From NCBI RefSeq assembly GCF_933775445.1, contig NW_026089422.1:248001-312000 (forward strand): 64,000 nt of DNA. The letters are read 5' to 3'. Source of the stretch: Argentina anserina (taxonomy: Eukaryota > Streptophyta > Magnoliopsida > Rosales > Rosaceae). Positions within the stretch are counted from its first letter, which is position 1. Every line of letters begins with the position of its first letter. Shown piece after piece: positions 1 through 12,380 of the stretch. The notes below the pieces were generated by a model. The model saw nothing but the letters and a program-made list of their open reading frames with translations, had not been told where the DNA came from and ran no database searches. The position numbers and the translations under genes were made by a program.

Positions 1-458
1 GTAAAGCTTTCTGATGCGAGTTTCTATTGAATTTGAGACTTTTGCAAGTGTGGGAGTGTGTTTCTTTCAAACTGAGTATCTTTACATCGTTTGCGTATCT
101 TTACTATTCCAATTGTGTATCTTTTCATTTCTCGTTTGAGTATCTTTCTGTAAGGCTTCTGATGCGAGTTTCTATTGTATTTGAGAGTTTTGCAAGTGTG
201 GGAGTGTGTTTCTTTCAAACTGAGTATCTTTACATCGTTTGCGTATCTTTACTATTCCAATTGTGTATCTTTTCATTTCTCGTTTGAGTATCTTTCTGTA
301 AGGCTTTCTGATGCGAGTTTCTATTGAATTTGAGAGTTTTGCATTTGTGGGAGTGTGTTTCTTTCAAACTGAGTATCTTTACATCGTTTGCGTATCTTTA
401 CTATTCCAATTGTGTATCTTTTCATTTCTCGTTTGAGTATCTTTCTGTAAGGCTTCTG

Positions 459-689
459 ATGCGAGTTTCTATTGTATTTGAGAGTTTTGCAAGTGTGGGA
501 GTGTGTTTCTTTCAAACTGAGTATCTTTACATAGTTTGCGTATCTTTACTATTCCAATTGTGTATCTTTACATCGTTTGCGTATCTTTACTATTCCAATT
601 GTGTATCTTTACATCGTTTGCGTATCTCTACAATTCCAATTGAGTATCTTTTCATTTCCCGTTTGAGTATCTTTCTGTAAGGCTTTCTG
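459..689 (+). repeat. Representative 231-bp satellite unit (three 41-bp boxes)
   Basis: This unit contains three 41-bp sub-repeats, the last ending with the TCTCTACAATTCCAATTGAG variant. Near-identical three-box units recur at 5842, 9451, 13395, 14640, 18547, 20784, 22747, 24181 and 26606, usually right after a CAATTGTGGG unit. The 231-bp length is divisible by 3, which is why longer open frames appear here without implying coding. Confidence 0.92.
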
Positions 690-2209
690 ATGCGAGTTTC
701 TATTGAATTTGAGAGTTTTGCAAGTGTGGGAGTGTGTTTCTTTCAAACTGAGTATCTTTACATAGTTTGCGTATCTTTACTATTCCAATTGTGTATCTTT
801 ATATCGTTTGCGTATCTTTACTATTCCAATTGTGTATCTTTTCATTTCTCGTTTGAGTATCTTTCCGTAAGGCTTTCTGATGCGAGTTTCGATTGAATTT
901 GAGAGTTTTGCAAGTATGGGAGTGTGTTTCTTTCAAACTGAGTATTTTTACATCGTTTGCGTATCTTTACAATTCCAATTGTGTATCTTTACATCGTTTG
1001 CGTATCTTTACTATTCCAATTGTGTATCTTTTCATTTCTCGTTTGAGTATCTTTCTGTAAGGCTTTCTGATGCGAGTTTCTATTGAATTTGAGAGTTTTG
1101 CAAGTGTGGGAGTGTGTTTCTTTCAAACTGAGTATCTTTACATCGTTTGCGTATCTTTACTATTCCAATTGTGTATCTTTACATCGTTTGCGTATCTTTA
1201 CTATTCCAATTGTGTATCTTTTCATTTCTCGTTTGAGTATCTTTCTGTAAGGCTTTCTGATGCGAGTTTCTATCGAATTTGAGAGTTTTGCAAGTGTGGG
1301 AGTGTGTTTCTTTTAAACTGAGTATCTTTACATAGTTTGCGTATCTTTACTATTCCAATTGTGTATCTTTATATCGTTTGCGTATCTTTACTATTCCAAT
1401 TGTGTATCTTTTCATTTCTCGTTTGAGTATCTTTCTGTAAGGCTTTCTGATGCGAGTTTCTATTGAATTTGAGAGTTTTGCAAGTGTGGGAGTGTGTTTC
1501 TTTCAAACTGAGTATCTTTACATAGTTTGCGTATCTTTACTATTCCAATTGTGTATCTTTATATCGTTTGCGTATCTTTACTATTCCAATTGTGTATCTT
1601 TTCATTTCTCGTTTAAGTATCTTTCCGTAAGGCTTTCTGATGCGAGTTTCGATTGAATTTGAGAGTTTTGCAAGTGTGGGAGTGTGTTTCTTTCAAACTG
1701 AGTATCTTTACATCGTTTGCGTATCTTTACAATTCCAATTGTGTATCTTTACATCGTTTGCGTATCTTTACTATTCCAATTGTGTATCTTTTCATTTCTC
1801 GTTTGAGTATCTTTCTGTAAGGCTTTCTGATGCGAGTTTCTATTGAATTTGAGAGTTTTGCAAGTGTGGGAGTGTGTTTCTTTCAAACTGAGTGTCTTTA
1901 CATCGTTTGCGTATCTTTACTATTCCAATTGTGTATCTTTACATCGTTTGCGTATCTTTACTATTCCAATTGTGTATCTTTTCATTTCTCGTTTGAGTAT
2001 CTTTCTGTAAGGCTTTCAGATGCGAGTTTCTATCGTATTTGAGAGTTTTGCAAGTGTGGGAGTGTGTTTCTTTCAAACTGAGTATCTTTACATCGTTTGC
2101 GTATCTTTACTATTCCAATTGTGTATCTTTTCATTTCTCGTTTGAGTATCTTTCTGTAAGGCTTTCTGATGCGAGTTTCTATTGAATTTGAGAGTTTTGC
2201 AATTGTGGG
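690..2209 (+). repeat. 760-bp four-unit higher-order repeat, two copies
   Basis: Four different 190-bp units repeat as a set at 690-1449 and 1450-2209. Their markers, in order, are CTTTCCGTAAGG, then TTTCGATTGAA with TTTACAATTCC, then GAGTGTCTTTAC (GAGTATC in the first copy), then TATCGAATTT or TATCGTATTT. The set recurs at 6073-7592 (two copies), once at 9682-10441 and about three times at 14871-17150, so it is the commonest HOR of the left array. Confidence 0.85.
1070..1259 (+). repeat. Representative 190-bp satellite unit
   Basis: This unit shows the internal plan. Bases 1070-1129 are the 60-bp non-repeated part, with GAATTTGAGAGTTTTGC and CAAGTGTGGGAGTGTG. Bases 1130-1170 and 1171-1211 are two 41-bp sub-repeats, each made of two halves starting GTATCTTT. 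Bases 1212-1234 and 1235-1259 are a tail with two more GTATCTTT boxes ending in CTGTAAGGCTTTCTG. The six GTATCTTT boxes are spaced 19, 22, 19, 22 and 23 bp apart, about two helical turns. Each 41-bp sub-repeat ends in the palindrome CAATTG. The start at ATGCGAG is a convenient register, not a biological start. Confidence 0.95.
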
Positions 2210-3333
2210 AGTGTGTTTCTTTCAAACTGAGTATCTTTACATAGTTTGCGTATCTTTACTATTCCAATTGTGTATCTTTATATCGTTTGCGTATCTTTAC
2301 TATTCCAATTGTGTATCTTTTCATTTCTCGTTTGAGTATCTTTCTGTAAGGCTTTCTGATGCGAGTTTCTATTGAATTTGAGAGTTTTGCAATTGTGGGA
2401 GTGTGTTTCTTTCAAACTGAGTATCTTTACATCGTTTGCGTATCTTTACTATTCCAATTGTGTATCTTTTCATTTCTCGTTTGAGTATCTTTCTGTAAGG
2501 CTTTCTGATGCGAGTTTCTATCGTATTTGAGAGTTTTGCAAGTGTGGGAGTGTGTTTCTTTCAAACTGAGTATCTTTACATCGTTTGCGTATCTTTACTA
2601 TTCCAATTGTGTATCTTTTCATTTCTCGTTTGAGTATCTTTCTGTAAGGCTTTCTGATGCGAGTTTCTATTGAATTTGAGAGTTTTGCAAGTGTGGGAGT
2701 GTGTTTCTTTCAAACTGAGTGTCTTTACATCGTTTGCGTATCTTTACTATTCCAATTGTGTATCTTTACATCGTTTGCGTATCTTTACTATTCCAATTGT
2801 GTATCTTTTCATTTCTCGTTTGAGTATCTTTCTGTAAGGCTTTCTGATGCGAGTTTCTATCGTATTTGAGAGTTTTGCAAGTGTGGGAGTGTGTTTCTTT
2901 CAAACTGAGTATCTTTACATCGTTTGCGTATCTTTACTATTCCAATTGTGTATCTTTTCATTTCTCGTTTGAGTATCTTTCTGTAAGGCTTTCTGATGCG
3001 AGTTTCTATTGAATTTGAGAGTTTTGCAATTGTGGGAGTGTGTTTCTTTCAAACTGAGTATCTTTACATAGTTTGCGTATCTTTACTATTCCAATTGTGT
3101 ATCTTTATATCGTTTGCGTATCTTTACTATTCCAATTGTGTATCTTTTCATTTCTCGTTTGAGTATCTTTCTGTAAGGCTTTCTGATGCGAGTTTCTATT
3201 GAATTTGAGAGTTTTGCAATTGTAGGAGTGTGTTTCTTTCAAACTGAGTATCTTTACATCGTTTGCGTATCTTTACTATTCCAATTGTGTATCTTTTCAT
3301 TTCTCGTTTGAGTATCTTTCTGTAAGGCTTCTG
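1830..3333 (+). repeat. 827-bp tandem higher-order repeat
   Basis: Units at 1830, 2020, 2169 and 2359 are followed by equivalents at 2657, 2847, 2996 and 3186, giving a period of 827 bp (190+149+190+149+149). Shared markers are GAGTGTCTTT, TATCGTATTT and CAATTGTGGG in the same order. Small differences such as GGCTTTCAG at about 2017 against GGCTTTCTG distinguish the copies. The second copy degrades near 3334, where the unit reads GATGCCAG. Confidence 0.8.
2359..2507 (+). repeat. Representative 149-bp satellite unit (one 41-bp box)
   Basis: This unit is the same as the 190-bp form but contains a single 41-bp sub-repeat, so it is exactly 41 bp shorter. It carries the CAATTGTGGG variant in place of CAAGTGTGGG. 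Such short units are interspersed among the 190-bp ones and mark the boundaries of several higher-order repeats. Confidence 0.93.
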
Positions 3334-5870
3334 ATGCCAGTTTCTATTGTATTTGAGAGTTTTGCAAGTGTGGGAGTGTGTTTCTTTCAAACTGAGTATC
3401 TTTACATAGTTTGCGTATCTTTACTATTCCAATTGTGTATCTTTACATCGTTTGCGTATCTTTACTATTCCAATTGTGTATCTTTACATCGTTTGCGTAT
3501 CTCTACAATTCCAATTGAGTATCTTTTCATTTCTCGTTTGAGTATCTTTCTGTAAGGCTTTCTGATGCGAGTTTCTATTGAATTTGAGAGTTTTGCAAGT
3601 GTGGGAGTGTGTTTCTTTCAAACTGAGTATCTTTACATAGTTTGCGTATCTTTACTATTCCAATTGTGTATCTTTATATCGTTTGCGTATCTTTACTATT
3701 CCAATTGTGTATCTTTTCATTTCTCGTTTGAGTATCTTTCTGTAAGGCTTTCTGATGCGAGTTTCTATTGAATTTGAGAGTTTTGCAAGTGTGGGAGTGT
3801 GTTTCTTTCAAACTGAGTATCTTTACATAGTTTGTGTATCTTTACTATTCCAATTGTGTATCTTTACATTGTTTGCGTATCTTTACTATTCCAATTGTGT
3901 ATCTTTTCATTTCTCGTTTGAGTATGTTTCTGTAACGCTTTCTGATGCGAGTTTCTATTGAATTTGAGAGTTTTGCAAGTGTGGGAGTGTGTTTCTTTCA
4001 AACTGAGTATCTTTACATAGTTTGCGTATCTTTACTATTCCAATTGTGTATCTTTACATTGTTTGCGTATCTTTACTATTCCAATTGTGTATCTTTTCAT
4101 TTCTCGTTTGAGTATGTTTCTGTAATGCTTTCTGATGGGAGTTTCTATTGAATTTGAGAGTTTTGCAAGTGTGGGAGTGTGTTTCTTTCAAACTGAGTAT
4201 CTTTACATCGTTTGCGTATCTTTAGTATTCCAATTGTGTATCTTTACATCGTTTCCGTATCTTTACTAATCCAATTGTGTATCTTTTCATTTCTCGTTTG
4301 AATATCTTTCTGTAAGGCTTTCTGATGCGAGTTTCTATTGAATTTGAGAGTTTTGCAAGTGTGGGAGTGTGTTTCTTTCAAACTGAGTATCTTTACATCG
4401 TTTGCGCATCTTTACTATTCCAATTGTGTATCTTTACATCATTTGCGTATCTTTACTATTCCAATTGTGTATCTTTTCATTTCTCGTTTGAGTATCTTTC
4501 TGTAAGGCTTTCTGATGCGAGTTTCTATTGTATTTGAGAGTTTTGCAAGTTAGGGAGTGTGTTTCTTTCAAACTGAGTAACTTTACATCGTTTGCGTATC
4601 TTTACTATTCCAATTGTGTATCTTTACATCGTTTGCGTATCTTTACTATTCCAATTGTGTATCTTTTCATTTCTCGTTTGAGTATCTTTCTGTAAGGCTT
4701 TCTGATGCGAGTTTCTATTGAATTTGAGAGTTTTGCAAGTGTGGGAGTGTGTTTCTTTCAAACTGAGTATCTTTACATCGTTTGCGCATCTTTACTATTC
4801 CAATTGTGTATCTTTACATCATTTGCGTATCTTTACTATTCCAATTGTGTATCTTTTCATTTCTCGTTTGAGTATCTTTCTGTAAGGCTTTCTGATGCGA
4901 GTTTCTATTGTATTTGAGAGTTTTGCAAGTTAGGGAGTGTGTTTCTTTCAAACTGAGTAACTTTACATCGTTTGCGTATCTTTACTATTCCAATTGTGTA
5001 TCTTTACATCGTTTGCGTATCTTTACTATTCCAATTGTGTATCTTTTCATTTCTCGTTTGAGTATGTTTCTGTAATGCTTTCTGATGCGAGTTTCTATTG
5101 AATTTGAGAGTTTTGCAAGTGTGGGAGTGTGTTTCTTTCAAACTGAGTATCTTTACATCGTTTGCGTATCTTTAGTATTCCAATTGTGTATCTTTACATC
5201 GTTTCCGTATCTTTACTATTCCAATTGTGTATCTTTTCATTTCTCGTTTGAGTATCTTTCTGTAAGGCTTCTGATGCGAGTTTCTATTGTATTTGAGAGT
5301 TTTGCAAGTGTGGGAGTGTGTTTCTTTCAAACTGAGTATCTTTACATCGTTGGCGTATCTTTACTATTCCAATTGTGTATCTTTACATCGTTTGCGTATC
5401 TTTACTATTCCAATTGTGTATCTTTTCATTTCTCGTTTGAGTATCTTTCAGTAAGGCTTCTGATGCGAGTTTCTATTGTATTTGAGAGTTTTGCAAGTGT
5501 GGGAGTGTGTTTCTTTCAAACTGAGTATCTTTACATCGTTTGCGTATCTTTACTATTCCAATTGTGTATCTTTACATCGTTTGCGTATCTTTACTATTCC
5601 AATTGTGTATCTTTTCATTTCTCGTTTGAGTATCTTTCTGTAAGGCTTTCTGATGCGAGTTTCTATTGAATTTGAGAGTTTTGCAAGTGTGGGAGTGTGT
5701 TTCTTTCAAACTGAGTATCTTTACATCGTTTGCGTATCTTTACTATTCCAATTGTGTATCTTTACATCGTTTCCGTATCTTTACTATTCCAATTGTGTAT
5801 CTTTTCATTTCTCGTTTGAGTATCTTTCTGTAAGGCTTCTGATGCGAGTTTCTATTGTATTTGAGAGTTT
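3334..5870 (+). repeat. Block also present at 10442-12600 and partly at 18547-19540
   Basis: Units from 3334 on reappear 7108 bp downstream with matching private variants: TATGTTTCTGTAACGC, then TGTAATGCTTTCTGATGGG, then TTTAGTATTCC, then GCGCATC with CATCATTTGCG, then CAAGTTAGGG. After the extra 380-bp copy in the first block the offset drops to 6728 bp. A third, shorter copy lies around 18547-19540. The shared run of rare variants makes independent mutation implausible; block duplication is the direct reading. Confidence 0.85.
4325..5084 (+). repeat. Local 380-bp dimer duplication
   Basis: A pair of 190-bp units marked by GCGCATC/CATCATTTGCG and then CAAGTTAGGG/GAGTAACTTTAC occurs twice in tandem (4325-4704 and 4705-5084). 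The paralogous block at 11433-11812 has the pair only once. Apart from the last about 20 bases (TATCTTTCTGTAAGG against TATGTTTCTGTAATG) the two copies look identical, so the duplication postdates the block copy. Confidence 0.9.
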
Positions 5871-6072
5871 TGCAAGTGTGGGAGTGTGTTTCTTTCAAAC
5901 TGAGTATCTTTACATAGTTTGCGTATCTTTACTATTCCAATTGTGTATCTTTACATCGTTTGCGTATCTTTACTATTCCAATTGTGTATCTTTACATCGT
6001 TTGCGTATCTCTACAATTCCAATTGAGTATCTTTTCATTTCCCGTTTGAGTATCTTTCTGTAAGGCTTTCTG

Positions 6073-7592
6073 ATGCGAGTTTCTATTGAATTTGAGAGTT
6101 TTGCAAGTGTGGGAGTGTGTTTCTTTCAAACTGAGTATCTTTACATAGTTTGCGTATCTTTACTATTCCAATTGTGTATCTTTATATCGTTTGCGTATCT
6201 TTACTATTCCAATTGTGTATCTTTTCATTTCTCGTTTGAGTATCTTTCCGTAAGGCTTTCTGATGCGAGTTTCGATTGAATTTGAGAGTTTTGCAAGTGT
6301 GGGAGTGTGTTTCTTTCAAACTGAGTATTTTTACATCGTTTGCGTATCTTTACAATTCCAATTGTGTATCTTTACATCGTTTGCGTATCTTTACTATTCC
6401 AATTGTGTATCTTTTCATTTCTCGTTTGAGTATCTTTCTGTAAGGCTTTCTGATGCGAGTTTCTATTGAATTTGAGAGTTTTGCAAGTGTGGGAGTGTGT
6501 TTCTTTCAAACTGAGTGTCTTTACATCGTTTGCGTATCTTTACTATTCCAATTGTGTATCTTTACATCATTTGCGTATCTTTACTATTCCAATTGTGTAT
6601 CTTTTCATTTCTCGTTTGAGTATCTTTCTGTAAGGCTTTCTGATGCGAGTTTCTATCGAATTTGAGAGTTTTGCAAGTGTGGGAGTGTGTTTCTTTTAAA
6701 CTGAGTATCTTTACATAGTTTGCGTATCTTTACTATTCCAATTGTGTATCTTTATATCGTTTGCGTATCTTTACTATTCCAATTGTGTATCTTTTCATTT
6801 CTCGTTTGAGTATCTTTCTGTAAGGCTTTCTGATGCGAGTTTCTATTGAATTTGAGAGTTTTGCAAGTGTGGGAGTGTGTTTCTTTCAAACTGAGTATCT
6901 TTACATAGTTTGCGTATCTTTACTATTCCAATTGTGTATCTTTATATCGTTTGCGTATCTTTACTATTCCAATTGTGTATCTTTTCATTTCTCGTTTAAG
7001 TATCTTTCCGTAAGGCTTTCTGATGCGAGTTTCGATTGAATTTGAGAGTTTTGCAAGTGTGGGAGTGTGTTTCTTTCAAACTGAGTATCTTTACATCGTT
7101 TGCGTATCTTTACAATTCCAATTGTGTATCTTTACATCTTTTGCGTATCTTTACTATTCCAATTGTGTATCTTTTCATTTCTCGTTTGAGTATCTTTCTG
7201 TAAGGCTTTCTGATGCGAGTTTCTATTGAATTTGAGAGTTTTGCAAGTGTGGGAGTGTGTTTCTTTCAAACTGAGTGTCTTTACATCGTTTGCGTATCTT
7301 TACTATTCCAATTGTGTATCTTTACATCGTTTGCGTATCTTTACTATTCCAATTGTGTATCTTTTCATTTCTCGTTTGAGTATCTTTCTGTAAGGCTTTC
7401 TGATGCGAGTTTCTATCGTATTTGAGAGTTTTGCAAGTGTGGGAGTGTGTTTCTTTCAAACTGAGTATCTTTACATCGTTTGCGTATCTTTACTATTCCA
7501 ATTGTGTATCTTTTCATTTCTCGTTTGAGTATCTTTCTGTAAGGCTTTCTGATGCGAGTTTCTATTGAATTTGAGAGTTTTGCAATTGTGGG
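6073..7592 (+). repeat. 760-bp higher-order repeat, second locus, two copies
   Basis: This has the same four-unit set as 690-2209, displaced by 5383 bp. The displaced similarity runs from about 449/5832 to about 2490/7873, so a block of about 2 kb was copied as a whole. The 3' limit is visible because the unit end at about 2500 reads GGCTTTCTG and that at about 7885 reads GGCTTCTG. The second marker set is shifted into partial units near 7552. Confidence 0.82.
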
Positions 7593-8629
7593 AGTGTGTT
7601 TCTTTCAAACTGAGTATCTTTACATAGTTTGCGTATCTTTACTATTCCAATTGTGTATCTTTATATCGTTTGCGTATCTTTACTATTCCAATTGTGTATC
7701 TTTTCATTTCTCGTTTGAGTATCTTTCTGTAAGGCTTTCTGATGCGAGTTTCTATTGAATTTGAGAGTTTTGCAATTGTGGGAGTGTGTTTCTTTCAAAC
7801 TGAGTATCTTTACATCGTTTGCGTATCTTTACTATTCCAATTGTGTATCTTTTCATTTCTCGTTTAAGTATCTTTCTGTAAGGCTTCTGATGCGAGTTTC
7901 TATTGTATTTGAGAGTTTTGCAAGTGTGGGAATGTGTTTCTTTCAAACTGAGTATCTTTACATCGTTTGCGTATCTTTACTATTCCAATTGTGTATCTTT
8001 ACATCGTTTGCGTATCTTTACTATTCCAATTGTGTATCTTTTCATTTCTCGTTTGAGTATCTTTCTGTAAGGCTTTCTGATGCGAGTTTCTATTGAATTT
8101 GAGAGTTTTGCAAGTGTGGGAGTGTGTTTCTTTCAAACTGAGTATCTTTACATCGTTTGCGTATGTTTACTATTCCAATTGTGTATCTTTACATCGTTTG
8201 CGTATCTTTACTATTCCAATTGTGTATCTTTTCATTTCTCGTTTGAGTATCTTTCTGTAAGGCTTCTGATGCGAGTTTCTATTGTATTTGAGAGTTTTGC
8301 AAGTGTGGGAGTGTGTTTCTTTCAAACTGAGTATCTTTACATCGTTTGCGTATCTTTACTATTCCAATTGTGTATCTTTTCATTTCTCGTTTGAGTATCT
8401 TTCTGTAAGGCTTTCTGATGCGAGTTTCTATTGAATTTGAGAGTTTTGCAAGTGTGGGAGTGTGTTTCTTTCAAACTGAGTATCTTTACATCGTTTGCAT
8501 ATCTTTACTATTCCAATTGCGTATCTTTACATCGTTTCCGTATCTTTACTATTCCAATTGTGTATCTTTACGTCGTTTGCGTATCTTTACTATTCCAATT
8601 GTGTATCTTTTCATTTCTGGTTTGAGTAT

Positions 8630-8660
8630 CTTTCTGTATTGTATTTGAGAGTTTTGCAAG
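8630..8660 (+). repeat. 22-bp deletion inside a satellite unit
   Basis: The usual sequence between CTTTCTGTA and TTGTATTTGAGAG, which holds AGGCTTCTGATGCGAG, is missing. The sequence reads TTTCTGTATTGTATTTGAG across about 8631-8648, which removes about 22 bp with a TA microhomology. This is the only unit noticed that lacks the GATGCGAG landmark. Confidence 0.85.
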
Positions 8661-11600
8661 TGTGGGAGTGTGTTTCTTTCAAACTGAGTATCTTTACATC
8701 GTTTGCGTATGTTTACCATTCCAATTCTGTATCTTTACATCGTTTGCGTATCTTTACTATTCCAATTGAGTATCTTTTCATTTCTCGTTTGAGTATCTTT
8801 CTGTAAGGCTTTCTGATGCGAGTTTCTATTGAATTTGAGAGTTTTGCAAGTGTGGGAGTGTGTTTCTTTCATACTGAGTATCTTTACATCGTTTGCGTAT
8901 CTTTACTATTCCAATTGTGTATCTTTACATCGTTTGCGTATCTCTACAATTCCAATTGAGTATCTTTTCATTTCTCGTTTGAGTATCTTTCTGTAAGGCT
9001 TTCTGATGCGAGTTTCTATTGAATTTGAGACTTTTGCAAGTGTGGGAGTGTGTTTCTTTCAAACTGAGTATCTTTACATCGTTTGCGTATCTTTACTATT
9101 CCAATTGTGTATCTTTTCATTTCTCGTTTGAGTATCTTTCTGTAAGGCTTCTGATGCGAGTTTCTATTGTATTTGAGAGTTTTGCAAGTGTGGGAGTGTG
9201 TTTCTTTCAAACTGAGTATCTTTACATCGTTTGCGTATCTTTACTATTCCAATTGTGTATCTTTTCATTTCTCGTTTGAGTATCTTTCTGTAAGGCTTTC
9301 TGATGCGAGTTTCTATTGAATTTGAGAGTTTTGCAATTGTGGGAGTGTGTTTCTTTCAAACTGAGTATCTTTACATCGTTTGCGTATCTTTACTATTCCA
9401 ATTGTGTATCTTTTCATTTCTCGTTTGAGTATCTTTCTGTAAGGCTTCTGATGCGAGTTTCTATTGTATTTGAGAGTTTTGCAAGTGTGGGAGTGTGTTT
9501 CTTTCAAACTGAGTATCTTTACATAGTTTGCGTATCTTTACTATTCCAATTGTGTATCTTTACATCGTTTGCGTATCTTTACTATTCCAATTGTGTATCT
9601 TTACATCGTTTGCGTATCTCTACAATTCCAATTGAGTATCTTTTCATTTCCCGTTTGAGTATCTTTCTGTAAGGCTTTCTGATGCGAGTTTCTATTGAAT
9701 TTGAGAGTTTTGCAAGTGTGGGAGTGTGTTTCTTTCAAACTGAGTATCTTTACATAGTTTGCGTATCTTTACTATTCCAATTGTGTATCTTTATATCGTT
9801 TGCGTATCTTTACTATTCCAATTGTGTATCTTTTCATTTCTCGTTTGAGTATCTTTCCGTAAGGCTTTCTGATGCGAGTTTCGATTGAATTTGAGAGTTT
9901 TGCAAGTATGGGAGTGTGTTTCTTTCAAACTGAGTATTTTTACATCGTTTGCGTATCTTTACAATTCCAATTGTGTATCTTTACATCGTTTGCGTATCTT
10001 TACTATTCCAATTGTGTATCTTTTCATTTCTCGTTTGAGTATCTTTCTGTAAGGCTTTCTGATGCGAGTTTCTATTGAATTTGAGAGTTTTGCAAGTGTG
10101 GGAGTGTGTTTCTTTCAAACTGAGTGTCTTTACATCGTTTGCGTATCTTTACTATTCCAATTGTGTATCTTTACATCGTTTGCGTATCTTTACTATTCCA
10201 ATTGTGTATCTTTTCATTTCTCGTTTGAGTATCTTTCTGTAAGGCTTTCTGATGCGAGTTTCTATCGAATTTGAGAGTTTTGCAAGTGTGGGAGTGTGTT
10301 TCTTTTAAACTGAGTATCTTTACATAGTTTGCGTATCTTTACTATTCCAATTGTGTATCTTTATATCGTTTGCGTATCTTTACTATTCCAATTGTGTATC
10401 TTTTCATTTCTCGTTTGAGTATCTTTCTGTAAGGCTTTCTGATGCGAGTTTCTATTGTATTTGAGAGTTTTGCAAGTGTGGGAGTGTGTTTCTTTCAAAC
10501 TGAGTATCTTTACATAGTTTGCGTATCTTTACTATTCCAATTGTGTATCTTTACATCGTTTGCGTATCTTTACTATTCCAATTGTGTATCTTTACATCGT
10601 TTGCGTATCTCTACAATTCCAATTGAGTATCTTTTCATTTCTCGTTTGAGTATCTTTCTGTAAGGCTTTCTGATGCGAGTTTCTATTGAATTTGAGAGTT
10701 TTGCAAGTGTGGGAGTGTGTTTCTTTCAAACTGAGTATCTTTACATAGTTTGCGTATCTTTACTATTCCAATTGTGTATCTTTATATCGTTTGCGTATCT
10801 TTACTATTCCAATTGTGTATCTTTTCATTTCTCGTTTGAGTATCTTTCTGTAAGGCTTTCTGATGCGAGTTTCTATTGAATTTGAGAGTTTTGCAAGTGT
10901 GGGAGTGTGTTTCTTTCAAACTGAGTATCTTTACATAGTTTGCGTATCTTTACTATTCCAATTGTGTATCTTTACATTGTTTGCGTATCTTTACTATTCC
11001 AATTGTGTATCTTTTCATTTCTCGTTTGAGTATGTTTCTGTAACGCTTTCTGATGCGAGTTTCTATTGAATTTGAGAGTTTTGCAAGTGTGGGAGTGTGT
11101 TTCTTTCAAACTGAGTATCTTTACATAGTTTGCGTATCTTTACTATTCCAATTGTGTATCTTTACATTGTTTGCGTATCTTTACTATTCCAATTGTGTAT
11201 CTTTTCATTTCTCGTTTGAGTATGTTTCTGTAATGCTTTCTGATGGGAGTTTCTATTGAATTTGAGAGTTTTGCAAGTGTGGGAGTGTGTTTCTTTCAAA
11301 CTGAGTATCTTTACATCGTTTGCGTATCTTTAGTATTCCAATTGTGTATCTTTACATCGTTTCCGTATCTTTACTATTCCAATTGTGTATCTTTTCATTT
11401 CTCGTTTGAATATCTTTCTGTAAGGCTTTCTGATGCGAGTTTCTATTGAATTTGAGAGTTTTGCAAGTGTGGGAGTGTGTTTCTTTCAAACTGAGTATCT
11501 TTACATCGTTTGCGCATCTTTACTATTCCAATTGTGTATCTTTACATCATTTGCGTATCTTTACTATTCCAATTGTGTATCTTTTCATTTCTCGTTTGAG

Positions 11601-12380
11601 TATCTTTCTGTAAGGCTTTCTGATGCGAGTTTCTATTGTATTTGAGAGTTTTGCAAGTTAGGGAGTGTGTTTCTTTCAAACTGAGTAACTTTACATCGTT
11701 TGCGTATCTTTACTATTCCAATTGTGTATCTTTACATCGTTTGCGTATCTTTACTATTCCAATTGTGTATCTTTTCATTTCTCGTTTGAGTATGTTTCTG
11801 TAATGCTTTCTGATGCGAGTTTCTATTGAATTTGAGAGTTTTGCAAGTGTGGGAGTGTGTTTCTTTCAAACTGAGTATCTTTACATCGTTTGCGTATCTT
11901 TAGTATTCCAATTGTGTATCTTTACATCGTTTCCGTATCTTTACTATTCCAATTGTGTATCTTTTCATTTCTCGTTTGAGTATCTTTCTGTAAGGCTTCT
12001 GATGCGAGTTTCTATTGTATTTGAGAGTTTTGCAAGTGTGGGAGTGTGTTTCTTTCAAACTGAGTATCTTTACATCGTTGGCGTATCTTTACTATTCCAA
12101 TTGTGTATCTTTACATCGTTTGCGTATCTTTACTATTCCAATTGTGTATCTTTTCATTTCTCGTTTGAGTATCTTTCAGTAAGGCTTCTGATGCGAGTTT
12201 CTATTGTATTTGAGAGTTTTGCAAGTGTGGGAGTGTGTTTCTTTCAAACTGAGTATCTTTACATCGTTTGCGTATCTTTACTATTCCAATTGTGTATCTT
12301 TACATCGTTTGCGTATCTTTACTATTCCAATTGTATATCTTTTCATTTCTCGTTTGAGTATCTTTCTGTAAGGCTTTCTG

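Larger units (their letters stand above)
1..1449 (+). repeat. Block duplicated at 8993-10441 (offset 8992 bp)
   Basis: This segment recurs 8992 bp downstream with the same order of unit lengths and the same private variants: GAGACTTTTGC near 47 and 9039, CAAGTATGGG near 911 and 9903, and GAGTATTTTTAC near 942 and 9934. A few point differences separate the copies, for example GTAAAG against GTAAGG at the start and CATTTG against CAATTG near 341. Similarity stops where the unit at 1450 reads ATTGAATTT and that at 10442 reads ATTGTATTT. The true left edge may lie outside the window. Confidence 0.85.

Noticed and set aside
24..218. 64-codon frames on the minus strand recurring through the array
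   Set aside because: They occur only at one unit-length combination and are copies of the same satellite sequence read backwards. No coding signature is visible.
5085..5669. Long repetitive open frames in the satellite (up to 194 codons, starting at GATGCGAG)
   Set aside because: They persist only where unit length is 189 or 231 bp, both divisible by 3, and end wherever a 190- or 149-bp unit follows. The translated repeat is a hydrophobic, Cys/Phe/Tyr-rich low-complexity sequence with no family resemblance. They are by-products of tandem repetition.
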